Position numbers and translations under genes: made by a program. A stretch of 64,000 nt of DNA. Origin: Neisseria subflava. Lineage in GTDB: Bacteria > Pseudomonadota > Gammaproteobacteria > Burkholderiales > Neisseriaceae. Positions within the stretch are counted from its first letter, which is position 1, and every line of letters starts with the position of its first letter. Shown one piece after another: positions 27,451-36,115 of this stretch. The notes under the pieces are model-generated. The model was not told where the DNA came from. It worked only from the letters and a program-made list of their open reading frames with translations, and did no database searches. The stretch is from the NCBI RefSeq assembly GCF_003044935.1, contig NZ_POXP01000003.1, forward strand, positions 282,807-346,806, given 5' to 3'.

Positions 27451-29418
27451 ATGTCAGACGAAAAATTAGAACAAAACGGCTTAAGCCGTCGTTCATTCTT
27501 AGGTACTGCCGCTGCTTCCGGTGCAGGTATTGCCGGTGCCGGTTTGTTGGGCTTGGCCGGTTGCTCTAACGGCGAGGGTGATAAAGCTGCTGCTTCCGGT
27601 GCTGCACCTGCCGAAAAAGCCGCTGCTCATTCTGCCGAGCCGGGCAAACAAACTTCCGAAGTCGGTCCAGGCGAGCTTGACCAATACTACGGTTTCTTGT
27701 CAGGCGGTCAATCAGGCGAAATGCGCTTGATCGGCGTACCTTCTATGCGTGAGTTGATGCGTATCCCTGTGTTCAATATGGACAGCGCTACCGGTTGGGG
27801 TCGTACCAACGAGAGCCTGCGTATTTTGAATGAAAAAATTACGCCGGAAACCCGTAAATTCCTGCAAGACAGCGGTCTGCGCTGCTACCCTAACGGCGAC
27901 TTGCACCACCCGCACTTGTCTTTTACCGATCAAACTTACGACGGCCGCTATGCATATGCCAACGATAAAGCAAACAACCGCGTTTGCCGTATCCGCTTGG
28001 ATGTGATGAAAACCGATAAAATCGTTGAAATCCCAAACGTTTCAGGTGTTCACGGTCTGCGTCCTCAACGCTATCCGAAAACTGGCTACGTATTTGCCAA
28101 CGGCGAGCATATCGTTCCTGTTGACGGCGTAGGCAAATGGGATGATCCTAAAACTTGGAATGCCGTTTATACTGCAGTTGACGGCGAAACCATGGACATC
28201 GCATGGCAAGTATTGGTAGACGGTAACTTGGATAATGGCGATGCCGACTACCAAGGTAAATACTCTTTCTCTACCTGCTATAACTCTGAGCGCGCTCTGA
28301 CTGTACAAGGTGCATCTTCTAACGAACAAGACTGGTGTGTGGTATTTAACCTGGCCGCCATCGAAGAAGGCATCAAAAAAGGCGACTTCAAAGAAGTTAA
28401 CGGCGTGAAAATGTTGGACGGTCGTGCGGAAGCCAACTCTCCATACACTCGTTACATCCCGGTTCCTAACTCTCCTCACGGCTGTAATGCAAGCCCTGAC
28501 GGCAAATACATTATGCTCAACGGTAAACTGTCTCCAACCGTTACCGTATTGGATGTCAGCAAACTGGATGACTTGTTTGCAGGTAAAATCAAAGAGCGCG
28601 ATGTTGTTGTAGCCGAGCCTCAACTGGGTCTTGGCCCATTACACACTGCATTTGACGGTCGCGGCAATGCTTATACTACATTGTTTATCGACAGCCAAAT
28701 GGTGAAATGGAACATTGACGATGCGATTAAAGCCTATAAAGGCGAGAAAATCGATCCGATCAAACAAAAACTCGACGTTCACTATCAACCGGGCCACAAC
28801 CACACTACCATGGGCGAAACCAAAGAAGCCGACGGTAAATGGTTGGTATCTTTGAACAAGTTCTCTAAAGACCGCTTCTTGAATGCCGGTCCTTTGAAAC
28901 CTGAGTGTGACCAATTGATCGATATCTCCGGCGACGAAATGCGTCTGGTGCATGACAATCCGACTTTTGCCGAACCACACGACTTGTGCTTGGTTGCCGC
29001 GTCTAAAGTGAACCCAAGCAAAACTTGGGACCGCAAAGACCCATGGTTCTGGCAAGAAGCTTTGGAACAAGCTCAAAAAGACGGTGTTGAGCTGGAAAAA
29101 GCTGCCAAAGTCGTACGTGAAGGCAACAAAGTACGCGTGTACATGACTGCCGTTGCGCCTGCTTACAGCGTTCCTCAATTTGAAGTGAACCAAGGCGACG
29201 AAGTTACCGTATATGTAACCAACGTTGAGACCATTGAAGACTTGACTCACGGCTTTACTTTGGAAGGTTATGGCATTGCTATGGAGATTGGCCCGCAAGC
29301 TACATCTTCTGTAACCTTCAAGGCTGTCCGTCCAGGTGTACACTGGTACTACTGCCAATGGTTCTGCCACGCATTGCACATGGAAATGTCTGGCCAAATG
29401 ATTGTTAAACCAAAATAA
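27451..29418 (+). CDS. nosZ: Nitrous oxide reductase NosZ
   Basis: NosZ reduces N2O to N2 in the periplasm. The 655-residue protein has a twin-arginine leader ([12 protein letters not shown]), so it is exported folded through Tat. The hydrophobic stretch ends in LLGLAGC, a lipobox, followed by an Ala/Pro/Lys-rich linker. The seven-bladed propeller carries the CuZ histidines in [42 protein letters not shown] and AEPHDLC. The C-terminal cupredoxin domain has the binuclear CuA site ([14 protein letters not shown]). All expected copper ligands appear present, so the enzyme should be active. This is a typical (clade I) Tat-exported enzyme. Confidence 0.96.
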   Translation: MSDEKLEQNGLSRRSFLGTAAASGAGIAGAGLLGLAGCSNGEGDKAAASGAAPAEKAAAHSAEPGKQTSEVGPGELDQYYGFLSGGQSGEMRLIGVPSMRELMRIPVFNMDSATGWGRTNESLRILNEKITPETRKFLQDSGLRCYPNGDLHHPHLSFTDQTYDGRYAYANDKANNRVCRIRLDVMKTDKIVEIPNVSGVHGLRPQRYPKTGYVFANGEHIVPVDGVGKWDDPKTWNAVYTAVDGETMDIAWQVLVDGNLDNGDADYQGKYSFSTCYNSERALTVQGASSNEQDWCVVFNLAAIEEGIKKGDFKEVNGVKMLDGRAEANSPYTRYIPVPNSPHGCNASPDGKYIMLNGKLSPTVTVLDVSKLDDLFAGKIKERDVVVAEPQLGLGPLHTAFDGRGNAYTTLFIDSQMVKWNIDDAIKAYKGEKIDPIKQKLDVHYQPGHNHTTMGETKEADGKWLVSLNKFSKDRFLNAGPLKPECDQLIDISGDEMRLVHDNPTFAEPHDLCLVAASKVNPSKTWDRKDPWFWQEALEQAQKDGVELEKAAKVVREGNKVRVYMTAVAPAYSVPQFEVNQGDEVTVYVTNVETIEDLTHGFTLEGYGIAMEIGPQATSSVTFKAVRPGVHWYYCQWFCHALHMEMSGQMIVKPK

Positions 29419-29442
29419 TTTCGGTTTGATGATTTAATTCTT

Positions 29443-29479
29443 CAGGCCGTCTGAAAAAACATTCTTTCAGACGGCCTTT
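29443..29479 (+). terminator. DUS hairpin between nosZ and nosD
   Basis: AGGCCGTCTGAAA pairs with TTTCAGACGGCCT around an 8-base loop, followed by TTATAG. It could partially terminate after nosZ, lowering expression of the maturation genes relative to the structural gene. Confidence 0.6.
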
Positions 29480-29610
29480 ATAGCAAAGTTGTTTGTCGGC
29501 CGATATGGCCACAAAATGAAAGCCATCATCAGACAGCTTTGCTATAACACCAAAATACCTGTTTCCGCATCGGTTTATCATGCGGCAAGCAGGCCGTCTG
29601 AAACAGAGAT

Positions 29611-30996
29611 ATGATTATGACGCACACACAAATCCATCGTTCCAAATGGCAACGTGCCGCACTCGTATTGCTGCTTGGCAGCATGGTTCAGACGGCCTTT
29701 GCCGCAGTCATCAACGTATCCGCACAAGACAATCTCAATGATGCTTTGGCGCGCGCCCAAGCCGGCGATACGCTCAAGCTTGCCTCCGGTGCATACAAAA
29801 CCAAACTCTATATCGACAAACCCATTACCATCGAAGGCCCTGCCGACCGTTCCGCCAAGATTGTCGGCGACCGGAGCGGGAGGACGGTTGCCGTTCATGC
29901 GCCTGATGTAACTTTGCGCAATCTGACTGTTTCCCATTCCGGCATGAGTTTGCCAGCAATGGATGCCGGTATCTATTTAGAAGAGACGGCAACGCGCGCA
30001 CTGGTGGAGCATAACAACATCATCGACAATTCCGTCGGCGTGTATATTCACGGTGCGGCAGAATCCATGGTGCGGGAAAATAAAATCATCGGCGATGCAA
30101 CCCTGCGCGTCAACGAACGCGGCAACGGCGTAACCGTCTGGAATGCGCCCGGTGCGCAAGTGGTCGATAACGATATTTCCAAAGGCCGTGACGGTATTTT
30201 TTCAAATACCAGTACTCATAATACCTACAAAGGCAACCGCTTTAGCGACTTGCGCTTTGCCGTCCATTATATGTACACCAATGACAGCGAAGTCAGCAAC
30301 AATATCTCCGTCGGCAACAACATGGGTTATGTGCTGATGTTTTCCGAACGCCTGAAAGTGTATGGCAACATTGCCGTTGGCAGCCGCGACCAAGGCATTA
30401 TGCTCAACTACGTCAATTATTCCGAAATTCACGATAATGTGATCAACAAGGCAGGCAAATGCGTGTTTGCCTACAATGCCAACTACAATAAAATTTTCGA
30501 CAACCATTTTGAAAACTGTCAAATCGGTATTCACTTTACCGCGGCCATTGAAGGCACAAGCCTGTTCAATAATTCGTTTATCAACAACGAAAGCCAAGTC
30601 AAATACGTCAGCACCCGTTTCCTTGATTGGGGCGAGGGTGGTCGCGGCAACTATTGGAGCGATAACAGCGCCTTTGACCTTGACGGCGACGGCTTCGGCG
30701 ACAGTGCCTACCGTCCCAACGGGATTATCGACCAAATCATCTGGCGCGCACCCGTCGCCCGGTTATTGATGAACAGCCCTGCCATCAGCATTGTCAAATG
30801 GGCGCAATCGCAATTTCCCGCCATCCTGCCTGGCGGCGTAATTGACAGCAAGCCTTTGATGAACCCTGTCCGCAATAAAACGACAACCAAATACGAAGCC
30901 ATGAAGGACGAATTGCTGCATGAAGCAAAAACGCACCAATCCGAATGGGGTAATGCCGAAAACGGTGCGCTGACAGGCGGAAATGCCAATATGTAA
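29611..30996 (+). CDS. nosD: NosD, periplasmic copper-delivery protein for NosZ
   Basis: A 461-residue exported protein with a Sec signal ending near VQTAFAA, then a right-handed parallel beta-helix (NosD/CASH repeats): NLTVSHSGM, VEHNNIIDNSVGVYIHGA, VRENKIIGDA, KGRDGIFSNTSTHNTYKGN and HYMYTNDSEVSNN. NosD works with the NosFY ABC transporter to build the CuZ cluster. The start may be ATG 29611 or the second ATG two codons on. An uptake sequence at about 29686-29697 encodes the signal-peptidase region itself. Confidence 0.94.
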   Translation: MIMTHTQIHRSKWQRAALVLLLGSMVQTAFAAVINVSAQDNLNDALARAQAGDTLKLASGAYKTKLYIDKPITIEGPADRSAKIVGDRSGRTVAVHAPDVTLRNLTVSHSGMSLPAMDAGIYLEETATRALVEHNNIIDNSVGVYIHGAAESMVRENKIIGDATLRVNERGNGVTVWNAPGAQVVDNDISKGRDGIFSNTSTHNTYKGNRFSDLRFAVHYMYTNDSEVSNNISVGNNMGYVLMFSERLKVYGNIAVGSRDQGIMLNYVNYSEIHDNVINKAGKCVFAYNANYNKIFDNHFENCQIGIHFTAAIEGTSLFNNSFINNESQVKYVSTRFLDWGEGGRGNYWSDNSAFDLDGDGFGDSAYRPNGIIDQIIWRAPVARLLMNSPAISIVKWAQSQFPAILPGGVIDSKPLMNPVRNKTTTKYEAMKDELLHEAKTHQSEWGNAENGALTGGNANM

Positions 30997-30997
30997 C

Positions 30998-31032
30998 CTT
31001 TCAGACGGCCCAATATCAAAGGCCGTCTGAAA
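30998..31032. repeat. Opposed DUS pair between nosD and nosF
   Basis: TTTCAGACGGCC, ten bases, then GGCCGTCTGAAA. The stem has no T-run, so it is more likely a paired uptake signal or mRNA structure than a full terminator inside the operon. Confidence 0.6.
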
Positions 31033-31052
31033 CATTCACTAGAGGAATATCC

Positions 31053-31952
31053 ATGAGCAGTACCAACCACGTTGAATTGAGAAACGTGACCAAGCAGTTT
31101 GGCAGCCAAAAGGCCGTCAATCAAGTCGATCTGGTTCTCAAGGCTGGCGAGAGCGTCGGCATGGCAGGACACAACGGTGCAGGCAAATCTACCATTATGA
31201 AGCTGATACTCGGCCTGATTACGCCGACCAAGGGCGAAGTGATGCTTTTGGGAGAGCCGACCGGCAGTAAAGCAGGGGCGCAGCGTCGCAGCCAAATCGG
31301 TTACCTGCCTGAAACGGTTGCATTGCACCCTTCATTGACCGGTATCGAAACCATGGATTTCTATGCCAAACTTAAAAAACAGCCCCTGAGTAAAAACCGC
31401 GAATTGCTCGAGCGTGTCGGCATTTCCCAGGCCGCACGCCGCCGCGTCGGCACTTACTCTAAAGGTATGCGACAACGCCTCGCTTTGGCACAAGCCTTGT
31501 TGGGCGAGCCTAAAGTTTTATTGTTTGACGAGCCGACTACCGGCCTTGATCCGGCTTCACGTCAAATGTTTTACGAAGTTGTGCGCGAACTCAATGGGCG
31601 CGGTGCAACCGTATTGCTCAGCACCCATGCACTGGCCGAGCTTGACGGCCACGCCGATCGCATCATCGTTATGAAAAACGGCGTGAAAGTTGCCGACGGC
31701 AGCATGGATGAGTTGCATGTTCAAAGCGGCCTGCCGCTGACCGTCAACGTCTGCTTGAAAGAAGCGCGCCCGTTGAGCGAGCGTTGGCATCTGCTTTCAG
31801 ACGGCCTGTCATATCAAGCACAATGTAAAGCAGAAGAGCGTATGGCTCTTTTGAGCGAATTGGGTGATTTGGGCAGTCTTGCCTACATCGATATCCACAC
31901 GCCTACACTTGACGATATGTACGCGCAATTCTTGAAGAGGGAAGACGTATGA
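31053..31952 (+). CDS. nosF: NosF, ABC transporter ATPase
   Basis: This 299-residue ATPase has Walker A GHNGAGKST, Q-loop GYLPETVAL, signature YSKGMRQRLALAQALL, Walker B VLLFDEPTTGLD and the switch histidine in LLSTHALAEL. It powers NosY, and together with NosD supplies the CuZ site. Its stop overlaps the nosY start (ATGA). An uptake sequence near 31797 encodes SDGLS in the C-terminal region. Confidence 0.94.
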   Translation: MSSTNHVELRNVTKQFGSQKAVNQVDLVLKAGESVGMAGHNGAGKSTIMKLILGLITPTKGEVMLLGEPTGSKAGAQRRSQIGYLPETVALHPSLTGIETMDFYAKLKKQPLSKNRELLERVGISQAARRRVGTYSKGMRQRLALAQALLGEPKVLLFDEPTTGLDPASRQMFYEVVRELNGRGATVLLSTHALAELDGHADRIIVMKNGVKVADGSMDELHVQSGLPLTVNVCLKEARPLSERWHLLSDGLSYQAQCKAEERMALLSELGDLGSLAYIDIHTPTLDDMYAQFLKREDV

Positions 31953-32779
31953 ACCCCGTTTGGATTATTACCGGCAAAGAAGTCCGCGACAGCCTGCGCA
32001 ACCGTTGGGTTCTTGCCGCCGCACTTTTGCTTGCCGCATTGGCACTGTCATTAGGCTTTCTCGGCAGCTCGCCTACCGGTTCGGTCAAGGTTGATCCCTT
32101 GACGGTAACCGTAGTCAGTCTCTCTAGCCTGTCGATTTTCCTGATTCCGCTGATTGCGATGTTGCTCTCTTATGATGCACTGATTGGCGAAATCGAGCGC
32201 GGTACAATGGCTTTGCTGCTAAGTTACCCCATCTCGCGCAACCAAATCCTTGCCGGTAAATTTATCGGCCACCTCATCATTCTTGCCCTTGCTACCACGG
32301 CAGGCTACGGATTGGCAGGTATTACCCTTCAGCTTGCCAACGGCGGTTTTGATATTGCCGCATGGCAGCCTTTCGCCCTCTTGATTGCTGCCAGCGTGAT
32401 TCTTGGCGCAGCCTTTTTGTCCATGGGCTATTTGATCAGCGCAAAAGTTAAAGAACGCGGTACCGCCGCCGGTATCGCCATCGGCGTATGGTTGTTTTTT
32501 GTGGTGATTTTCGATATGGCGCTTTTGGGTGTTTTGGTTGCCGATACCGAACAAGTCATTACCGCGCCTGTAGTGGAAACCGTTCTTTTGTTCAACCCTG
32601 CAGACATTTATCGCCTACTGAACCTGACGGGTTACGAAAATACAGCCATGTATGCCGGCATGGCGGGTTTGAGCGAACAAATCAGCCTGACTATGCCGGT
32701 TTTGCTGACGGCACAGGTATTATGGGTTATCATTCCTTTGAATTTAGCCGCCTGGCTTTTCGGAAAGCGACAAATATGA
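31949..32779 (+). CDS. nosY: NosY, ABC transporter permease
   Basis: A 276-residue polytopic protein with six likely membrane helices. It starts NPVWIITGKEVRDSLRNRWV and has LLSYDALIGEIERGTMALLL and SYPISRNQILAGKFIGHL, all typical of NosY/ABC-2 permeases. It is coupled to nosF by a 4-base overlap and to nosL by another. Confidence 0.93.
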   Translation: MNPVWIITGKEVRDSLRNRWVLAAALLLAALALSLGFLGSSPTGSVKVDPLTVTVVSLSSLSIFLIPLIAMLLSYDALIGEIERGTMALLLSYPISRNQILAGKFIGHLIILALATTAGYGLAGITLQLANGGFDIAAWQPFALLIAASVILGAAFLSMGYLISAKVKERGTAAGIAIGVWLFFVVIFDMALLGVLVADTEQVITAPVVETVLLFNPADIYRLLNLTGYENTAMYAGMAGLSEQISLTMPVLLTAQVLWVIIPLNLAAWLFGKRQI

Positions 32780-33270
32780 GAAAAATATTATTGACAACCT
32801 TCACACTCATCGCATTGGCAGCCTGCAGCAAGCAGGACAACAGCCCTCCGCCTGCACCCCAACAAATCAGCGACAGCGCAGTGGGTCATTACTGCAGCAT
32901 GAATTTGACTGAACACAACGGCCCTAAAGCGCAAATCTTCTTGAACGGCAAACCTGACAAACCAGTTTGGTTTTCCACCATCAAGCAGATGTTCGGTTAT
33001 ACAAAGCTGCCCGAAGAGCCTAAAGGCATTCATGTCATCTATGTTACCGATATGGGCAAAGTCAAAGATTGGGAAAAACCCAATGCTGACGCCGAATGGA
33101 TAGATGCGAAAAAAGCCTATTACGTCATCGAAAGCAGCTTTATCGGCGGCATGGGTGCGGAAGACGCGCTTCCGTTTGCCGACAAGGCTCAGGCTGAAAA
33201 ATTCGCCAAAGAAAAAGGCGGCAGAGTAGTCGGTTTTGCAGAGATGCCCGACGAATACATTTTCAAATAA
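32776..33270 (+). CDS. nosL: NosL, copper-chaperone lipoprotein
   Basis: The 164-residue protein has a lipobox leader (LIALAACS) and the NosL Cu(I)-binding motif: Cys40-Ser-Met42 (HYCSMNLTEHNGPKAQI). It is anchored in the membrane and hands copper to apo-NosZ via NosD. The start at 32776 is set by the ATGA overlap with nosY; a longer open frame to 32488 lies within nosY and is not real. Confidence 0.94.
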   Translation: MRKILLTTFTLIALAACSKQDNSPPPAPQQISDSAVGHYCSMNLTEHNGPKAQIFLNGKPDKPVWFSTIKQMFGYTKLPEEPKGIHVIYVTDMGKVKDWEKPNADAEWIDAKKAYYVIESSFIGGMGAEDALPFADKAQAEKFAKEKGGRVVGFAEMPDEYIFK

Positions 33271-33281
33271 AACAATCAATA

Positions 33282-33314
33282 AAAGGCCGTCTGAAACAGT
33301 TTCAGACGGCCTTT
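33282..33314 (+). terminator. DUS terminator after nosL
   Basis: AAAGGCCGTCTGAAA / TTTCAGACGGCCTTT, 3-base loop, 11 bp after the nosL stop. It likely ends or reduces the nosRZDFYL transcript before the apbE gene. Confidence 0.7.
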
Positions 33315-33389
33315 GTATTGGAAGCTGCCGATTGATGATTTAATGAATGCGGCTTTCAATGTAAAGATAAAAAATCCAAGGAATACTCC

Positions 33390-34415
33390 ATGTCCACCCC
33401 TTTAACGCGCCGCCGTTTCCTTGCCATCGCCGCCACACTTGCTGCCGGTGTCGGCATTCCCTTTGCCATCAGCCGAAAAACCAATCGGCCGACTCATTTA
33501 GCCGGCCCGAATCAAGAAGGGCAGCCTGTTATCTGGAAAGGGATTGCATTAGGCTCAGGTGCAGAATTGCGTTTGTTCGGTATTGGGCGCAGGCAGGCGG
33601 AGATACTGGTCAACAAAGTATTGGCGGAAGTTTCACGGTTGGAAAAAATCTTCAGCCTGTATCGGGACGACAGCCTAATAAGCCGTTTAAACCGAGAAGG
33701 CCGTCTGAAAAATCCGCCATCCGATTTTTTACAGCTGCTCAGTATCAGCCGAGATATCCATCAGCTGACGCAGGGTGCATTTGATCCCAGCATTCAGCCA
33801 TTGTGGAATCTGTATGCCGATCATTTCAGACGAAACCCTAAAACCGAAACGCCGCCATCTGAACGCAGTATCAAAGACACGCTCAAATTAGTGGATTTCA
33901 ACAAAGTCGATTTTGATACCAAAGAAATCCGTTTTGCCCAAAAAGGCATGGGCCTGTCGCTCAACGGCATTGCGCAGGGCTATATCACCGACAAAGTAGC
34001 TGAATTGTTGAAGCAGCAAGGCGTTACCCAGGCATTGATTGATATGGGGGAGATTTACGGCTTTGATAATGCCAACCAGCGCGAGTGGAATGTCAGCATT
34101 CGCAATCCCGACCAAGAAGACCAAATCCTGACCACCATTGCCATGAAAAATCAAGCGTTTGCCACATCGGGCGGCTATGGCACGGTGATGGACGAGGCAG
34201 GCAAATTTACCCATCTGTTTGACCCGCGCACAGGAGGAAGCCAGCCGCGCTATAAAAGCATGAGCGTTATGGCGGAAAGTGCGGCAGTTGCCGATGCTTT
34301 TTCTACCGCATTTTCTATTATGGATGAAGCGGCCATCCGAGCAGCGGCCCAAGTTAAAAAGGCACAGGTTTGGCTGGTGATGCCGAATAATGAATTGAAG
34401 AAGATTGGAGACTGA
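33390..34415 (+). CDS. nosX: FAD:protein FMN transferase (ApbE/NosX)
   Basis: This 341-residue ApbE-family enzyme transfers FMN from FAD onto threonine of target proteins. Position next to nosRZDFYL and the flavinylation motif in NosR point to NosR as substrate (the NosX role); it may also serve the Nqr complex. It has a twin-arginine leader (LTRRRFLAIAATLAAGVG). Family motifs: LEKIFSLYRDDSLISRLNR, SLNGIAQGYITDKV, DMGEIYGF, ATSGGYGTVM, and FDPRTGGSQP. An uptake sequence encodes GRLK within the enzyme. Confidence 0.9.
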   Translation: MSTPLTRRRFLAIAATLAAGVGIPFAISRKTNRPTHLAGPNQEGQPVIWKGIALGSGAELRLFGIGRRQAEILVNKVLAEVSRLEKIFSLYRDDSLISRLNREGRLKNPPSDFLQLLSISRDIHQLTQGAFDPSIQPLWNLYADHFRRNPKTETPPSERSIKDTLKLVDFNKVDFDTKEIRFAQKGMGLSLNGIAQGYITDKVAELLKQQGVTQALIDMGEIYGFDNANQREWNVSIRNPDQEDQILTTIAMKNQAFATSGGYGTVMDEAGKFTHLFDPRTGGSQPRYKSMSVMAESAAVADAFSTAFSIMDEAAIRAAAQVKKAQVWLVMPNNELKKIGD

Positions 34416-34492
34416 GGGAAGGGCGGCCTTGCCTGCGATTTTGACTATGTGTATAGGACAGGGAAGGCTTGGTTGCTGAAAAAATGGAGGAT

Positions 34493-34607
34493 AAAAAAGA
34501 AGGGCTGCCCAAGGGGGCAACCCTGAAACTCTTGCAGCTGGGAGTAATTAGCAAGAGATTACGACACTTAAAACAAAAATTCACTCATTTCAAAGCACGA
34601 AGCTTTA
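34493..34607 (-). ncRNA. Probable Hfq-type regulatory sRNA (NmsR/NgncR_162-like architecture)
   Basis: Read on the minus strand, this segment has three stem-loops. The first is AAAGC-TTCGT-GCTTT (34606-34592). A 34-base unpaired A/U-rich stretch containing TTTTTGTTTTAAG follows. The second is a 7-bp stem CTCTTGC/GCAAGAG (34557-34529) whose 15-base loop contains ACTCCC, complementary to Shine-Dalgarno sequences. The third is a terminator, GGGTTGCCC/GGGCAGCCC, followed by TTCTTTTTT (34523-34493). A G-U pair closes that stem fully only on the minus strand. This is the plan of the sibling sRNAs NmsR of meningococcus and NgncR_162/163 of gonococcus, which repress TCA and amino-acid genes; identity is inferred from architecture. 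A possible -35 TTGAGC lies at 34640-34635; the -10 is unclear. The rest of the 590-bp gap is AT-rich without genes. Confidence 0.55.
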
Positions 34608-34960
34608 ATATCTAAGCAAAACGGTATTTCGACCGCTCAAACCCCTTCGATACGGAGAAACACAACATATATGGGAAAATCCGACAAAGTGGTTTGAAGC
34701 AATTCAGATGAACGGTCTGTAATGCAGATAACCGGATGTCTTTAGATGAACGGTATAATATCAGGATAAGCGGAACATTACTAGTGAATATTATAAAAAA
34801 ATAGAATAATTCATTTAGTGATTGATTATATTGAATAAAAACATAATTTCTTATTGAACTTTTTTACAACATATTGATTTGGTTTTAAAAAGGGAATTGT
34901 GTAAGTATTTGGTGTTAATCAAAAAACTTGTTTTGAGCTTTGAAAATAGATAATCAATAG

Positions 34961-34996
34961 AAAAAGGCCGTCTGAATGTTCAGACGGCCTTTTTTC
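34961..34996. terminator. Bidirectional DUS terminator downstream of metQ
   Basis: AAAAAGGCCGTCTGAA / TTCAGACGGCCTTTTT with loop TG. The minus strand gives five T after the stem, suitable for ending metQ transcripts. Confidence 0.8.
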
Positions 34997-35006
34997 AAAA
35001 AGTCAC

Positions 35007-35918
35007 TTATTTGGTTGCAGAAGCAGTAGAAGCAGCTTCGGCTTGAGCACCTGCAGCTGCGTTTTCACCCCATGCAGCAGGATATTTGTAACCGGCAAAG
35101 CGTTTTTGTGAGTAGGCTTTGAACTCGTCAGAGTTGTAGGCTTCGGTTACATCTTTCAGCCATTGGCTGTCTTTGTCGGCAGTGCGGACGGCAGACCAGT
35201 TAACGTAGGCAAAGCTTGGCTCTTGGAACAGGGCTTCGGTCAGTTTCATGCCGCTGCTCATGGCGTAGTTGCCGTTAACGATGGCAAAGTCAACGTCGGC
35301 ACGGCTGCGTGGCAGTTGGGCGGCTTCAAGCTCTACGATTTGGATATTTTTTGGATTCTCGGCAATATCGTTTTTAGAAGCAGTCAGCGGATCAACGTCG
35401 GCTTTCAGTTTAATCCAGCCCAATTCGTTCAACATAACCAATGCACGGGCAAAGTTAGATGGGTCGTTAGGTGCAGAAACGCTGACGCCGTCTTTCACTT
35501 CGTCCAAAGATTTCAGTTTGCCAGGGTACAGGCCCAAAGGTGCAGTCGGTACTTGGAAGGCCTCAGTGATGTCGAGTTTGTGTTCTTTTTTGAAGTTGTC
35601 CAGATAAGGTTTGTGTTGGAAGATGTTGATGTCCAATTCGCCTTCAGCCAAAGCAAGGTTGGGGCGCACATAGTCGGTGAACTCGATCAGTTTGACTTTA
35701 TAGCCTTTTTTCTCCAAAGCCGGTTGGATTTGGTCTTTAACCATATCGCCGAAGTCGCCGACGGTTGTACCGAAGACGATTTCTTTTTTCTCTGCGCCGT
35801 TGTCGGCAGAAGAAGCAGCAGAAGCAGCAGGCGCGCTGTCTTTTTGACCGCCGCAGGCAGCCAGTACGATGGCCAGCGCAGCGGCTGAAAGGGTTTTGAA
35901 GAATGTGTTGGTTTGCAT
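35007..35918 (-). CDS. metQ: Methionine-binding lipoprotein MetQ
   Basis: This 303-residue lipoprotein is the substrate-binding part of the MetNIQ importer. It has a lipobox leader (ALAIVLAACGG), a flexible Ala/Ser linker, and the NlpA-family domain (IVFGTTVGDFGDMVKDQI, VKLIEFTDYVRPNLALAEG, ININIFQHKPYL-type stretch DINIFQHKPYLDNF, VSAPNDPSNFARAL, DFAIVNGNYA). The meningococcal homologue is antigen GNA1946. The C-terminal 20 residues are an Ala/Glu/Ser-rich low-complexity tail. It is separated from metI by 197 bp containing a DUS hairpin. Confidence 0.94.
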   Translation of the reverse strand: MQTNTFFKTLSAAALAIVLAACGGQKDSAPAASAASSADNGAEKKEIVFGTTVGDFGDMVKDQIQPALEKKGYKVKLIEFTDYVRPNLALAEGELDINIFQHKPYLDNFKKEHKLDITEAFQVPTAPLGLYPGKLKSLDEVKDGVSVSAPNDPSNFARALVMLNELGWIKLKADVDPLTASKNDIAENPKNIQIVELEAAQLPRSRADVDFAIVNGNYAMSSGMKLTEALFQEPSFAYVNWSAVRTADKDSQWLKDVTEAYNSDEFKAYSQKRFAGYKYPAAWGENAAAGAQAEAASTASATK

Positions 35919-36067
35919 ATTTTGCTCCTGATGGATGATAAAACGGTTTAAGACGGCCTCAAGCTGCCGCCGTCAAAAAAAGAGGGATTGTAAATCTATT
36001 TTGGAAATATGAGGATGTTTTTTGTAAATTTATTTGGAATATATATCCTAATATGTTCTAAACAGAT

Positions 36068-36112
36068 AACAGGCCGTCTGAAAAATAGTAAGTCCATTTC
36101 AGACGGCCTGTT
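36068..36112. terminator. DUS hairpin between metI and metQ
   Basis: AACAGGCCGTCTGAAA pairs with TTTCAGACGGCCTGTT, a 16-bp stem around a 13-base loop, 4 bp after the metI stop. metQ probably has its own promoter in the AT-rich stretch between 35930 and 36065, or is expressed by read-through. Confidence 0.65.
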
Positions 36113-36115
36113 TGC

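Noticed and set aside
34354..34584. 76-codon minus-strand frame in the nosX-metQ gap
   Set aside because: It overlaps the sRNA terminator and the end of nosX; hairpin evidence is stronger than coding evidence.
35007..35066. GAAGCAG-type repeats in metQ as a phase-variable tract
   Set aside because: The repeats are imperfect and encode an Ala/Glu/Ser tail; no run is long enough to slip as known Neisseria contingency loci do.
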